Below are positions 50,451 to 58,931 of a stretch of DNA of 64,000 nucleotides, piece by piece (the stretch's first letter is position 1; each line of letters begins with the position of its first letter). The DNA comes from CAVRXZ01 sp963773035 (lineage in GTDB: Bacteria > Acidobacteriota > Vicinamibacteria > Vicinamibacterales > CAVVIG01), in contig CAVYZX010000022.1 in NCBI GenBank assembly GCA_963773035.1, positions 62,001-126,000 of the forward strand. Reading direction: 5' to 3'. The position numbers and the translations under genes are program-made. The notes below the pieces were generated by a model. The model was not told the origin of the DNA and did no database searches. It saw only the letters and a list, made by a program, of their open reading frames with translations.

Positions 50451-51702
50451 CCGCCCGCTCTTCCGCGCGATAGTGGCGTAACGCCGGGGTCGCCGCGGCA
50501 AGCCATCCCGTCGCGATCAGACAGCCGAGGCCTCCGGAGACAACCGAGACCGTGGCGCCCAGCCAGTTGGCGACCGCTCCCGCTTCGAACTCCCCCAGTT
50601 GCGGGCCGCCGATGAAGAAGATCATGTTCACTCCGGTCATGCGACCGCGCAACCGATCGGGGGTTTCGAGCTGCCGCACGATGTTCCTGATGATCATGCT
50701 GACCGTGTCGCCGGCGCCGGTGAACGCGAGGCAGACGAACGTCAACCAGAACCATCGTGAAAACCCGAACAGCACGGTGGCAAGGCCGAAGACCGCGACA
50801 GCCCAGAGCAGCACCGGACCGCGGTGCTTGATTCGAGGGGTCAGCGGGATCATCAAGGCGCTCGTGGCGACCGCGCCAATGGCCGGCGCCGCGTATAGCC
50901 ACCCGTAACCTTTCGCTCCAACCTTCAAGATGTCCTGCGCAAAGATCGGCAGCAAGGCCGTCGCCGACGAGAAGAAGGTGGCGAAGAAATCGAGCAGCAT
51001 GGTCGAGCGGATCAACGGTTGGCCAAAAACGAACCGGAGCCCTTCAAGCGCGGCGTGCCACGACACGTCGTCATGCGATCCCTCTTCAGAGAGTTGACGT
51101 GCAGGCATGTTGCGCATCATCAGCAGCGCGACAATCACGAAGCCAAACGAGAAAGCGTTGACAACGTAGGCCGCGGCGATACCTTTCACAGCGATCAGCA
51201 GGCCGCCGAGCGACGGCCCCGCCACAGAGGCCGTCTGAAACATGATCGTGTTGAGGCTGATAGCGTTGGGAAGATGTTCGCGCGGCACCAAAGTCGGTAC
51301 GAGCGCCTGTCGGGCCGGCAAATCGAAGGTCGCAACGGCGGCACCCAACGCCGCGAGCGCGTAAACCGGCCACACTTTCGAGACACCACCAAGGGCCAGC
51401 CACGCCAGCGCCATCGACACAATCGCGGACCCGGTCTGCGTGAACAACATCAGGCGGCGTCGGTTCCAGGCATCGGCCACGACCCCGCTGACCATCGAGA
51501 ACACGATGATTGGAACGACCTTCACCAGGCCGACGATCCCGAGCGCGATGCCCTTGCGCTCGGGCGGCACCAGCAACGAGACATGCCACAACAGCGCCGC
51601 ATTCTGCATCGTCGATCCGGTGATCGACACGAGCAGTCCGATCCAGATCAGCCGATAGTTGCGATGTTGGAGGGCGACGAACGATTCGCGAGAGAATGGC
51701 AA
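50416..51702 (-). CDS. MFS transporter, DHA3/EntS-like
   Basis: The 428-residue protein has twelve predicted helices. It opens NYRLIWIGLLVSITGSTMQNAALLWHV and has the loop 2-3 signature GVVADAWNRRRLMLFTQ with the Asp and Arg of the MFS motif. It resembles enterobactin-exporter and drug-efflux permeases of the DHA3 group. The substrate is unknown; proton-driven export is likely. The start ATG 51702 is 9 bases after the FKBP stop. Confidence 0.88.
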   Translation of the reverse strand: MPFSRESFVALQHRNYRLIWIGLLVSITGSTMQNAALLWHVSLLVPPERKGIALGIVGLVKVVPIIVFSMVSGVVADAWNRRRLMLFTQTGSAIVSMALAWLALGGVSKVWPVYALAALGAAVATFDLPARQALVPTLVPREHLPNAISLNTIMFQTASVAGPSLGGLLIAVKGIAAAYVVNAFSFGFVIVALLMMRNMPARQLSEEGSHDDVSWHAALEGLRFVFGQPLIRSTMLLDFFATFFSSATALLPIFAQDILKVGAKGYGWLYAAPAIGAVATSALMIPLTPRIKHRGPVLLWAVAVFGLATVLFGFSRWFWLTFVCLAFTGAGDTVSMIIRNIVRQLETPDRLRGRMTGVNMIFFIGGPQLGEFEAGAVANWLGATVSVVSGGLGCLIATGWLAAATPALRHYRAEERADGEVTRRRELA

Positions 51703-51711
51703 CGGAAACCG

Positions 51712-52041
51712 TCACCTCACATCGAGCAGCTCGACATCAAACACGAGCGTCGCGTTCGGTGGTATCACGCCGCCCGCGCCGCGGGCACCATAGCCGAGGT
51801 CAGCTGGAATCACGAGCGTACGAGCGCCGCCAATCTTCATGCCGGCGACGCCCTCGTCCCACCCCCTGATGACCATGCCCGCCCCAAGGCGGAAAGCAAA
51901 TGGCTCGCGCCGATCTCGCGAGCTGTCGAACTTCTTGCCGTGTTGATCGGCAGCATTGGTGTCGTACAACCACCCGGTGTAGTGAACCGTGACCTCTTTA
52001 CCCGACGTCGCCGTGGCGCCGGTACCGACTTTGGTATCCAT
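51712..52041 (-). CDS. FKBP-type peptidyl-prolyl isomerase
   Basis: The 109-residue single-domain FKBP contains the whole catalytic fold: VTVHYTGWLYD, KFDSSRDRREPFAFRLGAGMVIRGWDEGVAGMKIGG and RTLVIPADLGYGARGAGGVIPPNATLVFDVELLDV. No signal peptide is seen, so it is probably cytoplasmic. ATG 52041 is the only start after an in-frame TAG. It may act as a folding catalyst for operon or other proteins. Confidence 0.92.
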   Translation of the reverse strand: MDTKVGTGATATSGKEVTVHYTGWLYDTNAADQHGKKFDSSRDRREPFAFRLGAGMVIRGWDEGVAGMKIGGARTLVIPADLGYGARGAGGVIPPNATLVFDVELLDVR

Positions 52042-52104
52042 GATCTCGAGCTTTGACTCGTTCGACCTTTCAGGGTCCGTTGCGGTTTGTGCGCCATTGT
52101 ACTT

Positions 52105-53088
52105 CTATTGGCCGACGATCAGGACCAACTTGCCGATGTGGACACCCGACTCGAGCATCTGGTGAGCAGCGGCTGCGTCGCGCAGAGAAAACGTTCTGTA
52201 GATGACCGGCGCGATGACTCCTGACTCGAGGTGCGGCCACACGTGTTCGCGCAACGCCTTGGCGATGGTTGCTTTCTCGGCTACCGAGCGTGGCCGAAGC
52301 GTCGAACCGGTAACCGTCAGCCGGCGCTGCATCACGGTCGCAAGATTGACCTGTCCACGAGCGCCGCCGAGCACCGCAATTTGTACGAGGCGGCCGTCGG
52401 TCGCCAGGCAGTCGAGGTTGCGCTGTAGGTAGTCGCCGCCGACCATATCGAGAATCACATCGACACCCCGGCCACTCGTGAGATCTTTCATGACGGCTAC
52501 GAAGTCTTCTTCGTGGTAGTTGATGGCACGCTCGGAACCCAGACGCTGGCAGGCGGCGCATTTCTCGGGCGATCCGGCCGTGGCAAACACGCGCGAACCA
52601 AACGCTCGGGCCATCTGAATGGCCGTCGTTCCGATGCCGCTCGAGCCACCGTGAACGAGCACCGACTCGCCCGGCTTCAAACGTCCGCGCTCGAAGACGT
52701 TCGTCCACACGGTGAAGAATGTTTCTGGAATTGCGGCGGCACTCGCGAGTTCCATGCCGCTCGGAACGGGAAGACACTGCGGAGCCGGTGCGGCGCAGTA
52801 CTCGGCGTAGCCGCCACCCGTGACGAGCGCACACACTTGGTCGCCAGACCGCCATCCGCCGACGCCCGATCCGACCTCCTCGATGACGCCGGCGACCTCG
52901 AGCCCGGGAATATCCGGAGCCCCTGGAGGAGGCGGATACGTTCCGCGTCGCTGCATGATATCCGGACGATTGACGCCTGCCGCGGCCACCTTGATGAGGA
53001 CTTCGTCCGTTCGAACGGAAGGCCGCGGCCGCTCCGCCGGCACGAGTACCTCCGGGCCGCCTGGTTCACGAATCTCGATAACCAACAT
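52105..53088 (-). CDS. NAD(P)H quinone oxidoreductase (MDR, PIG3-type)
   Basis: The 327-residue zinc-independent medium-chain dehydrogenase has an N-terminal GroES-like domain (VLIKVAAAGVNRPDIMQRRGTYPPPPGAPDIPGLEVAGVI) and a Rossmann domain with VHGGSSGIGTTAIQMARAFG. These are typical of PIG3/QOR2 proteins (TIGR02824 group). It reduces quinones or alpha,beta-unsaturated carbonyls with NADPH. It is first in the minus-strand operon; 63 bases separate it from the FKBP gene, so an internal promoter there is possible. Confidence 0.9.
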   Translation of the reverse strand: MLVIEIREPGGPEVLVPAERPRPSVRTDEVLIKVAAAGVNRPDIMQRRGTYPPPPGAPDIPGLEVAGVIEEVGSGVGGWRSGDQVCALVTGGGYAEYCAAPAPQCLPVPSGMELASAAAIPETFFTVWTNVFERGRLKPGESVLVHGGSSGIGTTAIQMARAFGSRVFATAGSPEKCAACQRLGSERAINYHEEDFVAVMKDLTSGRGVDVILDMVGGDYLQRNLDCLATDGRLVQIAVLGGARGQVNLATVMQRRLTVTGSTLRPRSVAEKATIAKALREHVWPHLESGVIAPVIYRTFSLRDAAAAHQMLESGVHIGKLVLIVGQ

Positions 53089-53147
53089 AACGATCCAAAG
53101 CTGATAGCCGTTAGCTGACGGCGTTTTGAGGCGTTGCTCGTACCTGG

Positions 53148-53561
53148 CTATTGTTGATGGCCCGCGCGCACTTCCACGATCCGTCTGCCTGCCGTTTCAA
53201 AATACTCAGTCCCTTTCCGTCCATGCGAATCGGCGTACTGTCCGCCTTGGGGAACCAGCACGATGCGTTCCATGCCCCAGGCGAAGGCCCAGTCCCCCAT
53301 CACCTCGACTTCCTCGGAAACGGCCTCCTGCTCGATGCTGCTGAATTGTGGGAAGAAGCTCCGATACATTGCCTCCACGGCTTGGCGGCCGCGGATAGGT
53401 GGAAACTCTGGTGGCAGAAACACGACGTCCTCAGTCACCATGCTCATCAGCCTCACCACGTCCTTGGCCTTCATAGCTGCGTTCCATTCTGCCGTGAATC
53501 GTTCGATGGCTCCCCTGTCATTGGGCTGGGATGTGTCGGCCGGGGTTAGCGCATTCGTCAT
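53148..53561 (-). CDS. DUF4440/SnoaL-like protein with probable frameshift near its 3' end
   Basis: The intact frame gives 137 residues of an NTF2-like fold: ERFTAEWNAAMKAKDVVRLMSMVTEDVVFLPPEFPPIRGRQAVEAMY. After WAFAWGMERIVLVP the sequence becomes unlike the family. In the other frame, after a C-run at 53249-53252, it resumes with PIRMDGKGLSILKRQADGSWKCARAINNS, the expected DUF4440 ending, and stops at 53111. One C fewer in that run would restore the full-length gene. A sequencing error or recent mutation is likely. The AGGAGG ribosome site before ATG 53561 is strong. Confidence 0.85.
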   Translation of the reverse strand: MTNALTPADTSQPNDRGAIERFTAEWNAAMKAKDVVRLMSMVTEDVVFLPPEFPPIRGRQAVEAMYRSFFPQFSSIEQEAVSEEVEVMGDWAFAWGMERIVLVPQGGQYADSHGRKGTEYFETAGRRIVEVRAGHQQ

Positions 53562-53660
53562 GAGAACCTCCTACGACACAACATACTGTACATTTTGAAG
53601 TATTAGATAATAATTGCTGCAATAGAGTACTATATAGGCATTATTTACTGACGTCTCGTG
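53562..53660. promoter_or_regulatory. AT-rich divergent promoter region between DUF4440 and Lrp genes
   Basis: From 53575 to 53650 the sequence is far richer in A and T than the surroundings, with clusters such as attagataataattg and gtactatatagg. Lrp/AsnC proteins bind AT-rich bent DNA and usually control their own gene and a divergent neighbour, so this is the likely operator. Confidence 0.55.
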
Positions 53661-54125
53661 ATGTCGGCTATGGACCCCATCGACACTCAATTGCTCGAAT
53701 TGCTCCAGCGCGATTGTTCGCAGTCGTTAGCCGCGCTCGGCAACCGGGTTGGCCTGTCGATATCCGCGGTCAACGAGCGCCTGAAAAAACTCCGCTCCAG
53801 AGGACACGTGCGCGCCTATGTAGCCCTGGTCAACCCTCAGACGCTCGGCTACGCGGCCTGCGCCTTTGTCCTCGTCGCGGTGGAAGGCAAGAAGAACGAG
53901 AAAGCATTCGTCGAGGCAGTCCTCAAGATCCCGGCGATCGAAGAATGTCATCACATCTCGGGTGAGTTCCCCTACCTGCTCAAGATTTGGGCGCACGACG
54001 TCCAGGACCTCGAGCGGCTCAACGAGAGAATCAAAGAATTGGCCGGTGTCCTTCGGACGCAGGTATCCGTGGTTCTTTCATCTGCGAAGGATCACGTGAC
54101 CGGACTCGTCGCACGATCGGAATGA
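53661..54125 (+). CDS. Lrp/AsnC family transcriptional regulator
   Basis: The 154-residue protein has an N-terminal HTH (MDPIDTQLLELLQRDCSQSLAALGNRVGLSISAVNERLKKLRSRG) and a C-terminal RAM effector-binding domain (VEGKKNEKAFVEAVLKIPAIEECHHISGEFPYLLKIWAHDVQDLERL). It probably senses an amino acid. It is divergent from DUF4440 and 6 bases from the convergent small gene next to threonine synthase; regulation of the thr genes is possible but unproven. The start at 53661 is one of three close ATG/GTG options, without a clear ribosome site. Confidence 0.9.
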   Translation: MSAMDPIDTQLLELLQRDCSQSLAALGNRVGLSISAVNERLKKLRSRGHVRAYVALVNPQTLGYAACAFVLVAVEGKKNEKAFVEAVLKIPAIEECHHISGEFPYLLKIWAHDVQDLERLNERIKELAGVLRTQVSVVLSSAKDHVTGLVARSE

Positions 54126-54130
54126 TCGCT

Positions 54131-54382
54131 TCATTCGACCCAGAGTACGGCAGGCAACGAAAGCACTGGATAACGCCGGCGGAGCGCGTCCACGCGCATC
54201 CCATATTCGTCACGTGGAAACTCCTTGCGCAGGAAGCGTTCTCGCAACTTGCGGATCTCGTACTTGTAGAGATCCCGGACGAAATTTCTCGCGAGCTCAG
54301 GCGGAGTTGAATCGGTCGGATGCGCGCCGTGCCGCCACAGTTGCTCGATCACCTCGGCACGGTAATGAAAGATCCTACTCAA
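54131..54382 (-). CDS. Small hypothetical protein coupled to threonine synthase
   Basis: The 83-residue protein is basic and mostly helical: IFHYRAEVIEQLWRHGAHPTDSTPPELARNFVRDLYKYEIRKLRERFL, then RRRYPVLSLPAVLWVE. No family is recognised. Its start overlaps the last bases of thrC by 8, and it lies 6 bases from the facing Lrp stop, so it reads as the operon's last gene. A regulatory role on the threonine pathway is only a guess. Confidence 0.7.
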   Translation of the reverse strand: MSRIFHYRAEVIEQLWRHGAHPTDSTPPELARNFVRDLYKYEIRKLRERFLRKEFPRDEYGMRVDALRRRYPVLSLPAVLWVE

Positions 54383-55682
54383 GCAATTTTTCCTTCACGG
54401 CATCGAGCGAAGCGTCGATTCGCATGATGTGTTGCGGACGCGCGAGAGCGTCGGCCAGTGCCGGCGGCTTCTCGATCGCGCGGCCGATGATCGATTCGAC
54501 GACTTCGTGAAACTTGGCGGGATGCGCGGTCGCCAGAAAAATGCCCGGCGCGCCTTCGCGCATCACTCCGCCTTTGACGAGTCCGAGGTACGCGATGGCG
54601 CTGTGAGGATCCAGCAAGTAGCCCCGCTCCTCGTAAACACGCCGAATCGTCGCCACGACTTCGTCGTCCATATGGCGGCTTCCAGAAATGTCGCGCCGCA
54701 TTGCGTCTACGTCGCCGTACATCCACACCATGCGGTCGAAGTTACTGGGATTGCCGACGTCCATCGCGTTCGAAAGGGTTTGCTTCGATGGCCGCGGCAC
54801 GAATGTGCCGGTAGACAGGTACGAGGGGACCACGTCGTTGATGTTCGTCGCTGCCACGAAGTGGTTGACTGGCAATCCCGCGCGCTTCGCCATCAGCCCG
54901 GCGGTCAGGTTTCCGAAATTGCCGCTCGGCGTCGATACGATGGCCCGACGGTCACCGAGGGAAGGGCCGAGCCGCGCGATGGCGTGGAAGTAATAGACCA
55001 TCTGCGGCAGTAGCCGGCCGATGTTGATCGAGTTCGCCGAAGTCAGGCGAACGCGCTCCAGGAGCGCGGTGTCCGACGAAGCTGCTTTGACCAGCCGCTG
55101 ACAGTCGTCGAAATTTCCGGCAACCGCATACGCTCGTACGTTCGTCCCGTCTTCCGCGTTGAACATGGTCAGTTGCGCTTCCTGCCTCCGGCTTACGCGG
55201 CCGTCAGGGTACAAGATGATCACGCGAGTATGCGGAACGTGGTGAAACGCGTGCCCAACGGCACTTCCCGTGTCGCCGGAGGTGGCCACCAGAACCGAGG
55301 TCGGCGCGCCGGCATCGTGTAGAGCCGAGACGAGGCGGGCCATCACACGGGCTCCGACGTCCTTGAATGCCAGCGTCGGACCGTGAAAAAGCTCGAGCGC
55401 GTGAATACCAGGCTGGACTTCGACGAGCGGAATCGGAAAGTTCAGGGCGTCGCCGACAATCGACGCAAGTGCGGCCTCGTCGATCTCGCCTGCGGTGTAC
55501 GGGCGCAGCACCCGCATACCTAGATCGAACAACGATCGCGACGGGAGCTTCGCCAGCTCCTCAGCGCTCCAGCAGTCGATTGTCTCCGGCACATACAAGC
55601 TGCCGTCGGGTGCGAGACCGTCGAACAAGGCCCATTCGAGCGAAGTCGGCGGCGCCTGGCCGCGGGTGGTTACGAAACGCAT
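54375..55682 (-). CDS. thrC: Threonine synthase
   Basis: The 435-residue PLP enzyme begins MRFVTTRGQAPPTSLEWALFDGLAPDGSLYVPE, as E. coli-type threonine synthases do, so the start is 55682 and not the frame's beginning at 56009. The Schiff-base Lys is in HGPTLAFKDVGARVMARL. The PLP phosphate loop is near VLVATSGDTGSAVGHAF, and STPSGNFGNLTAG follows. It converts O-phosphohomoserine to threonine. The start lies 13 bases inside the end of thrB. Confidence 0.93.
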   Translation of the reverse strand: MRFVTTRGQAPPTSLEWALFDGLAPDGSLYVPETIDCWSAEELAKLPSRSLFDLGMRVLRPYTAGEIDEAALASIVGDALNFPIPLVEVQPGIHALELFHGPTLAFKDVGARVMARLVSALHDAGAPTSVLVATSGDTGSAVGHAFHHVPHTRVIILYPDGRVSRRQEAQLTMFNAEDGTNVRAYAVAGNFDDCQRLVKAASSDTALLERVRLTSANSINIGRLLPQMVYYFHAIARLGPSLGDRRAIVSTPSGNFGNLTAGLMAKRAGLPVNHFVAATNINDVVPSYLSTGTFVPRPSKQTLSNAMDVGNPSNFDRMVWMYGDVDAMRRDISGSRHMDDEVVATIRRVYEERGYLLDPHSAIAYLGLVKGGVMREGAPGIFLATAHPAKFHEVVESIIGRAIEKPPALADALARPQHIMRIDASLDAVKEKLLE

Positions 55683-56611
55683 GCAGAAATGACGCGCGCC
55701 CCATGCGGGGCGATGGATGACACGTAGGTTTGCGACTCGCCACCAATCTCGGCGGCGACGGCTTTCTCCATCGCTTCGGCAACCCGTCGAGCGTCTGCCT
55801 CGACTCGACACAGCGCGAACAACGAAGGTCCCGAGCCGGAGAGGCTGCACCCAAGGGCGCCGGCCTCGACTGCCGCGCGCTTGATAGCCGCCAGGCCCGG
55901 CACGAGTGAGGCCCGTCGAGGTTCGGCAATAGTGTCCTCGAGCGATCGCGAGATCTGCGCGAAATCGCCCCGATGCAGTCCATCGACAAATGCTCCCAGA
56001 TTGGCCCATTGCTGAATCGCGTCGGACAACGGCACTGAGTCGCCAAGCAGGGCGCGAGCCGTGGCGGTTTCAATTTCAAGGTCGGGATGGACGACCACGG
56101 CCGTGAGCCCGATTGGGACAGGCAGACGGACGATGTCGGGAGGATTCGGACATCGAACGAGCACGAAGCCGCCACAGATGGAAGGGGCGATGTTGTCGGC
56201 ATGCGCCGAGCCGGCGCCGAGTCTCTCGCCTTCGAGCGCGCAAGCGATCAAGGTTTTGAGCGGTGTATGCAGCTCGAAGAGCGCGTCAACTGCCACGACG
56301 GCTGCAGCTGCGCTGGCCGCGCTGCCGCCGAGACCACTCGCCAACGGAAGTCCCTTGCGAATGATGAGCGCCACGCCGCGCCGCTCGCCGGCAGCAGTCA
56401 GCAGGGCCTGAGCGGCGACTCCTGCCGTGTTACGCGCCGCCGCGCGCGGCAGCCGGCCGTTGTCTCCGATGATGTCGTCGATCGCGACGCCGGAGGGTTG
56501 CGGCCGGGCGACCACTTCGTCCCCCGGCGAGGCCAGCGCGAACCCGAGCACATCGAATCCGCAGGCGACATTCGAGACTGTTGCGGGGGCAAATGCAGTT
56601 ACTGAATTCAT
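55670..56611 (-). CDS. thrB: Homoserine kinase
   Basis: The 313-residue GHMP kinase has the ATP-binding motif LPLASGLGGSAASAAAAVV near residue 95 and the N-terminal AFAPATVSNVACGFDVLGFAL. The C-terminal motif AGALGCSLSGSGPSLFALC matches homoserine kinase. It phosphorylates homoserine for the coupled thrC. The ATG at 56611 lies 57 bases downstream of the SDR stop. The operon order thrB-thrC-small protein is clear. Confidence 0.93.
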   Translation of the reverse strand: MNSVTAFAPATVSNVACGFDVLGFALASPGDEVVARPQPSGVAIDDIIGDNGRLPRAAARNTAGVAAQALLTAAGERRGVALIIRKGLPLASGLGGSAASAAAAVVAVDALFELHTPLKTLIACALEGERLGAGSAHADNIAPSICGGFVLVRCPNPPDIVRLPVPIGLTAVVVHPDLEIETATARALLGDSVPLSDAIQQWANLGAFVDGLHRGDFAQISRSLEDTIAEPRRASLVPGLAAIKRAAVEAGALGCSLSGSGPSLFALCRVEADARRVAEAMEKAVAAEIGGESQTYVSSIAPHGARVISACVS

Positions 56612-56668
56612 GTGGGCGTCTATCTTACTCGTTCACAGATCGATGCTAAATCACGGAGTCGTTAGCGC

Positions 56669-57685
56669 TCATGATGTTGCGTAGCGCTGTCTGATGGTTG
56701 GAATGAGGTACTGGCTGAAGGCGCGGTCGAAGTCGTAGGTGGACTGAAACCCCCAATCGGTGCGGGCGGCCGAATCGTCGAGAGCAGCGGGCCACGAGTC
56801 CACGATGCTCTGACGCTTCTGATCGACCTGATATGTGAGCGTCGCCTCCGGAAACGCGCTGAGGACCACCTCACGAATCTCGGCGGCGGATCGAGTGAAA
56901 GCAGCGACGTTGTAGGCGGTCCTGGTCAGCCGCTCGCTCGGCGCCGTTCCGAGCGTCAGCAGCGCTTCAACGGCGTCTGGCATGGCCATGAACGGAATCG
57001 TCGTGTCCGGCCGCACGAAGCAGGCATAGCGTTCGCCCTTTGCTGCCGCATGAATCATTTCCGACGCGTAATCGGAGGTACCGCCGGATGGCAAAGTAGA
57101 CCCGGAAATCAGGCCCGGGAATCGAACACATCGGAAGTCGACGTGCCGAATCGCATCGGCGGACAACTGCTTGTAATGCAAGGTGTAGTAACGCCCCAGT
57201 TGCTCGCAGTAAAGCTTGTTGCAGCCGTACATCGTTTTGGGAAACGCGAATTCATCCTCCCGAACCCGACCGGCCCGCGTCTTGGTTTCAAGATCGGCGA
57301 TTCCATATGCGGCAATCGACGAAGGATAGACGAACACGACGGGACGGCCGTGCGATTCCCCCTGATGCTGCGAAAATTCCAGGAGATTCAGCGTGCCTTC
57401 CACGTTGACGTGATGCGCGGTGACCGGAGTGAACTCCGCCCGGGTCGACAGCAGGGCTGCAAGATGAAAGACGCGATCGACCTCGAACTCGGCCAGGATG
57501 CGATCCAGCAGGCCCGTGTCGGTAATCGATCCGGTGAAGACGCGACTGACCAGCGGCACGAGCGCTGGATCGAGCGGATGAACGTCGAGCGTCACGATCG
57601 GTGCACCGGAAGAGCCCAGGCGGGTCACGAGACCGTGGCCGATCTCACCGCCAGCTCCCGTGATCAAGACAACGGGCTTGCGCAC
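56669..57685 (-). CDS. SDR epimerase/dehydratase, probable L-threonine 3-dehydrogenase (short-chain type)
   Basis: The 338-residue extended SDR has VVLITGAGGEIGHGLVTRL (NAD loop), VFHLAALLSTRAEF, the Ser-Tyr-Lys catalytic set (VYPSSIAAYG, MYGCNKLYCE) and STLPSGGTSDYASEMIHAAAKGERYACFVRPDTTIPFMAMPDAVEAL. That last block is characteristic of the short-chain L-threonine dehydrogenases and related UDP-glucose epimerases. The likely product is 2-amino-3-oxobutyrate. Next to thrBC it would allow threonine turnover. The start is GTG 57685. Confidence 0.82.
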   Translation of the reverse strand: MRKPVVLITGAGGEIGHGLVTRLGSSGAPIVTLDVHPLDPALVPLVSRVFTGSITDTGLLDRILAEFEVDRVFHLAALLSTRAEFTPVTAHHVNVEGTLNLLEFSQHQGESHGRPVVFVYPSSIAAYGIADLETKTRAGRVREDEFAFPKTMYGCNKLYCEQLGRYYTLHYKQLSADAIRHVDFRCVRFPGLISGSTLPSGGTSDYASEMIHAAAKGERYACFVRPDTTIPFMAMPDAVEALLTLGTAPSERLTRTAYNVAAFTRSAAEIREVVLSAFPEATLTYQVDQKRQSIVDSWPAALDDSAARTDWGFQSTYDFDRAFSQYLIPTIRQRYATS

Positions 57686-57686
57686 G

Positions 57687-58202
57687 TCACTCAGACTTGA
57701 CTGGTGAGGCCTGGAGGGTCTTGACGATATCAGCCAGCCCTCCCCAGGTCTCCGGGTCCTGGCAGAGCAGCGTGTTCAGGTAGAGCGCGACATTCGCCGC
57801 CGGATACTTCTCGGCAATCCCGGCAACGGCGGGCGCCAACTTGCCGGCGTCGGGCATCACCGAGTCTTCCTTGATCAGGCCGTTCTCGTGCGCGATTCCC
57901 AACCCATCGAGAAACGCGCCCATCATCGGGCGCTGCTCAGCGAGGTGATAGATCACCAGCGCACGCGCGGCGATCGCCTCTGGCAGATTCGGCATCGTAG
58001 CAAGGTGCCGTGCCTGGCGATCGACATCCAGACCGATGACAGTCTTGGGTCTGAACTTCTTCTGTTGAGCAATGAACATCACGGCTTGAAGCTGGTCGTT
58101 GGTCGCCTCTTCGTCCTGCCAGAAGGCCCGGGCAGCCGCCATTCGCTGCTCGAGCGTCATGCTCTTCCAGAGACGGGCGACAGTCAGCGCGGTTTCCGTC
58201 AT
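57687..58202 (-). CDS. Hypothetical helical protein, 171 residues
   Basis: From ATG 58202 (MTETALTVARLWKSMTLEQRMAAARAFWQDEEATNDQLQAVMFIAQQKKFRPKTVIGL) the protein is helical with a recurrent pattern of Ala-rich helices (EAIAARALVIYHLAEQRPMMGAFLDGLGI). No family is recognised. It is 1 base from the SDR start and is probably its operon leader. The frame runs 18 codons further upstream but across the divergent gene's start, so 58202 is preferred. A role in the threonine pathway is possible by context only. Confidence 0.7.
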   Translation of the reverse strand: MTETALTVARLWKSMTLEQRMAAARAFWQDEEATNDQLQAVMFIAQQKKFRPKTVIGLDVDRQARHLATMPNLPEAIAARALVIYHLAEQRPMMGAFLDGLGIAHENGLIKEDSVMPDAGKLAPAVAGIAEKYPAANVALYLNTLLCQDPETWGGLADIVKTLQASPVKSE

Positions 58203-58221
58203 TAGTTGGTATTCTAGTCGC

Positions 58222-58920
58222 ATGACCCGAAGCCTCGCCATCCGGGCATGGTGCATATCGGTGGTCGCCGCAATCGGCGCGGTGACCGCCCTCTCGGTTG
58301 TCGCTCAACAGACAACCGGCGTCCATCCGATCAGTGGGCGCAGATACGCCGCAGTGATGGACGCTCGCGGAGCGGAATGGCTAGATCGTAAGGAGCGCGA
58401 GACGGAAGAGAACCCCGATGAGGCCCTCAGCATCATTGGCATCAAGAAGGGAACGTCGGTCGCCGACATCGGCGCAGGCTCGGGCTACATGACCCTTCGT
58501 CTGTCGAAACGGGTCGGGTCGAATGGCGTCGTCTACGCCAGCGACATCCAACAACCGATGCTGGACATCCTCGACAAGCGACTCAAGAGCAGCCGGATTA
58601 CCAACGTGCAGCTCGTTCTCGGCGCTCCTGACGATCCCAAACTTCCCCCCGCGTCAATCGATGTCGCCCTTCTCGTCGACGTCTATCACGAATTCTCACA
58701 GCCCCAGGCGATGCTGCGCGGCATTCACCAAGCGCTGAAGCCAGGAGGCCGGCTGGTCCTGCTCGAGTACAAGAAAGAAGACTCCTCCATTCCCATCCGG
58801 CCCGAGCACAAGATGAGCGTCTCCGAAGCCAAGATGGAAGTCGAGCCGGAAGGATTCCGCCTGGGCCGTGTCGACGACGGACTGCCGTGGCAACACATCC
58901 TGGTCTTCAATAAGCGGTAG
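58222..58920 (+). CDS. Class I SAM-dependent methyltransferase with N-terminal signal peptide
   Basis: The 232-residue protein starts MTRSLAIRAWCISVVAAIGAVTALSVVAQQ, a classical signal peptide, then a methyltransferase fold: VADIGAGSGYMTLRLSKRVG (motif I), VVYASDIQQPMLDILDKRL (post-I), VALLVDVYHEFSQPQAML and LKPGGRLVLLEYKKEDSS. An exported SAM enzyme is unusual since SAM is cytoplasmic, but this secreted-MTase group recurs in soil bacteria. Its start is 19 bases from the divergent gene, leaving very little room for promoters. The MBOAT gene follows by 11 bases. Confidence 0.82.
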   Translation: MTRSLAIRAWCISVVAAIGAVTALSVVAQQTTGVHPISGRRYAAVMDARGAEWLDRKERETEENPDEALSIIGIKKGTSVADIGAGSGYMTLRLSKRVGSNGVVYASDIQQPMLDILDKRLKSSRITNVQLVLGAPDDPKLPPASIDVALLVDVYHEFSQPQAMLRGIHQALKPGGRLVLLEYKKEDSSIPIRPEHKMSVSEAKMEVEPEGFRLGRVDDGLPWQHILVFNKR

Positions 58921-58931
58921 GCACGTCCCTC

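Noticed and set aside
55683..56009. Extended N-terminus for threonine synthase
   Set aside because: The family starts at MRFVTTRGQAP (55682); the extra 109 residues are Arg-rich and lie over thrB in another frame.
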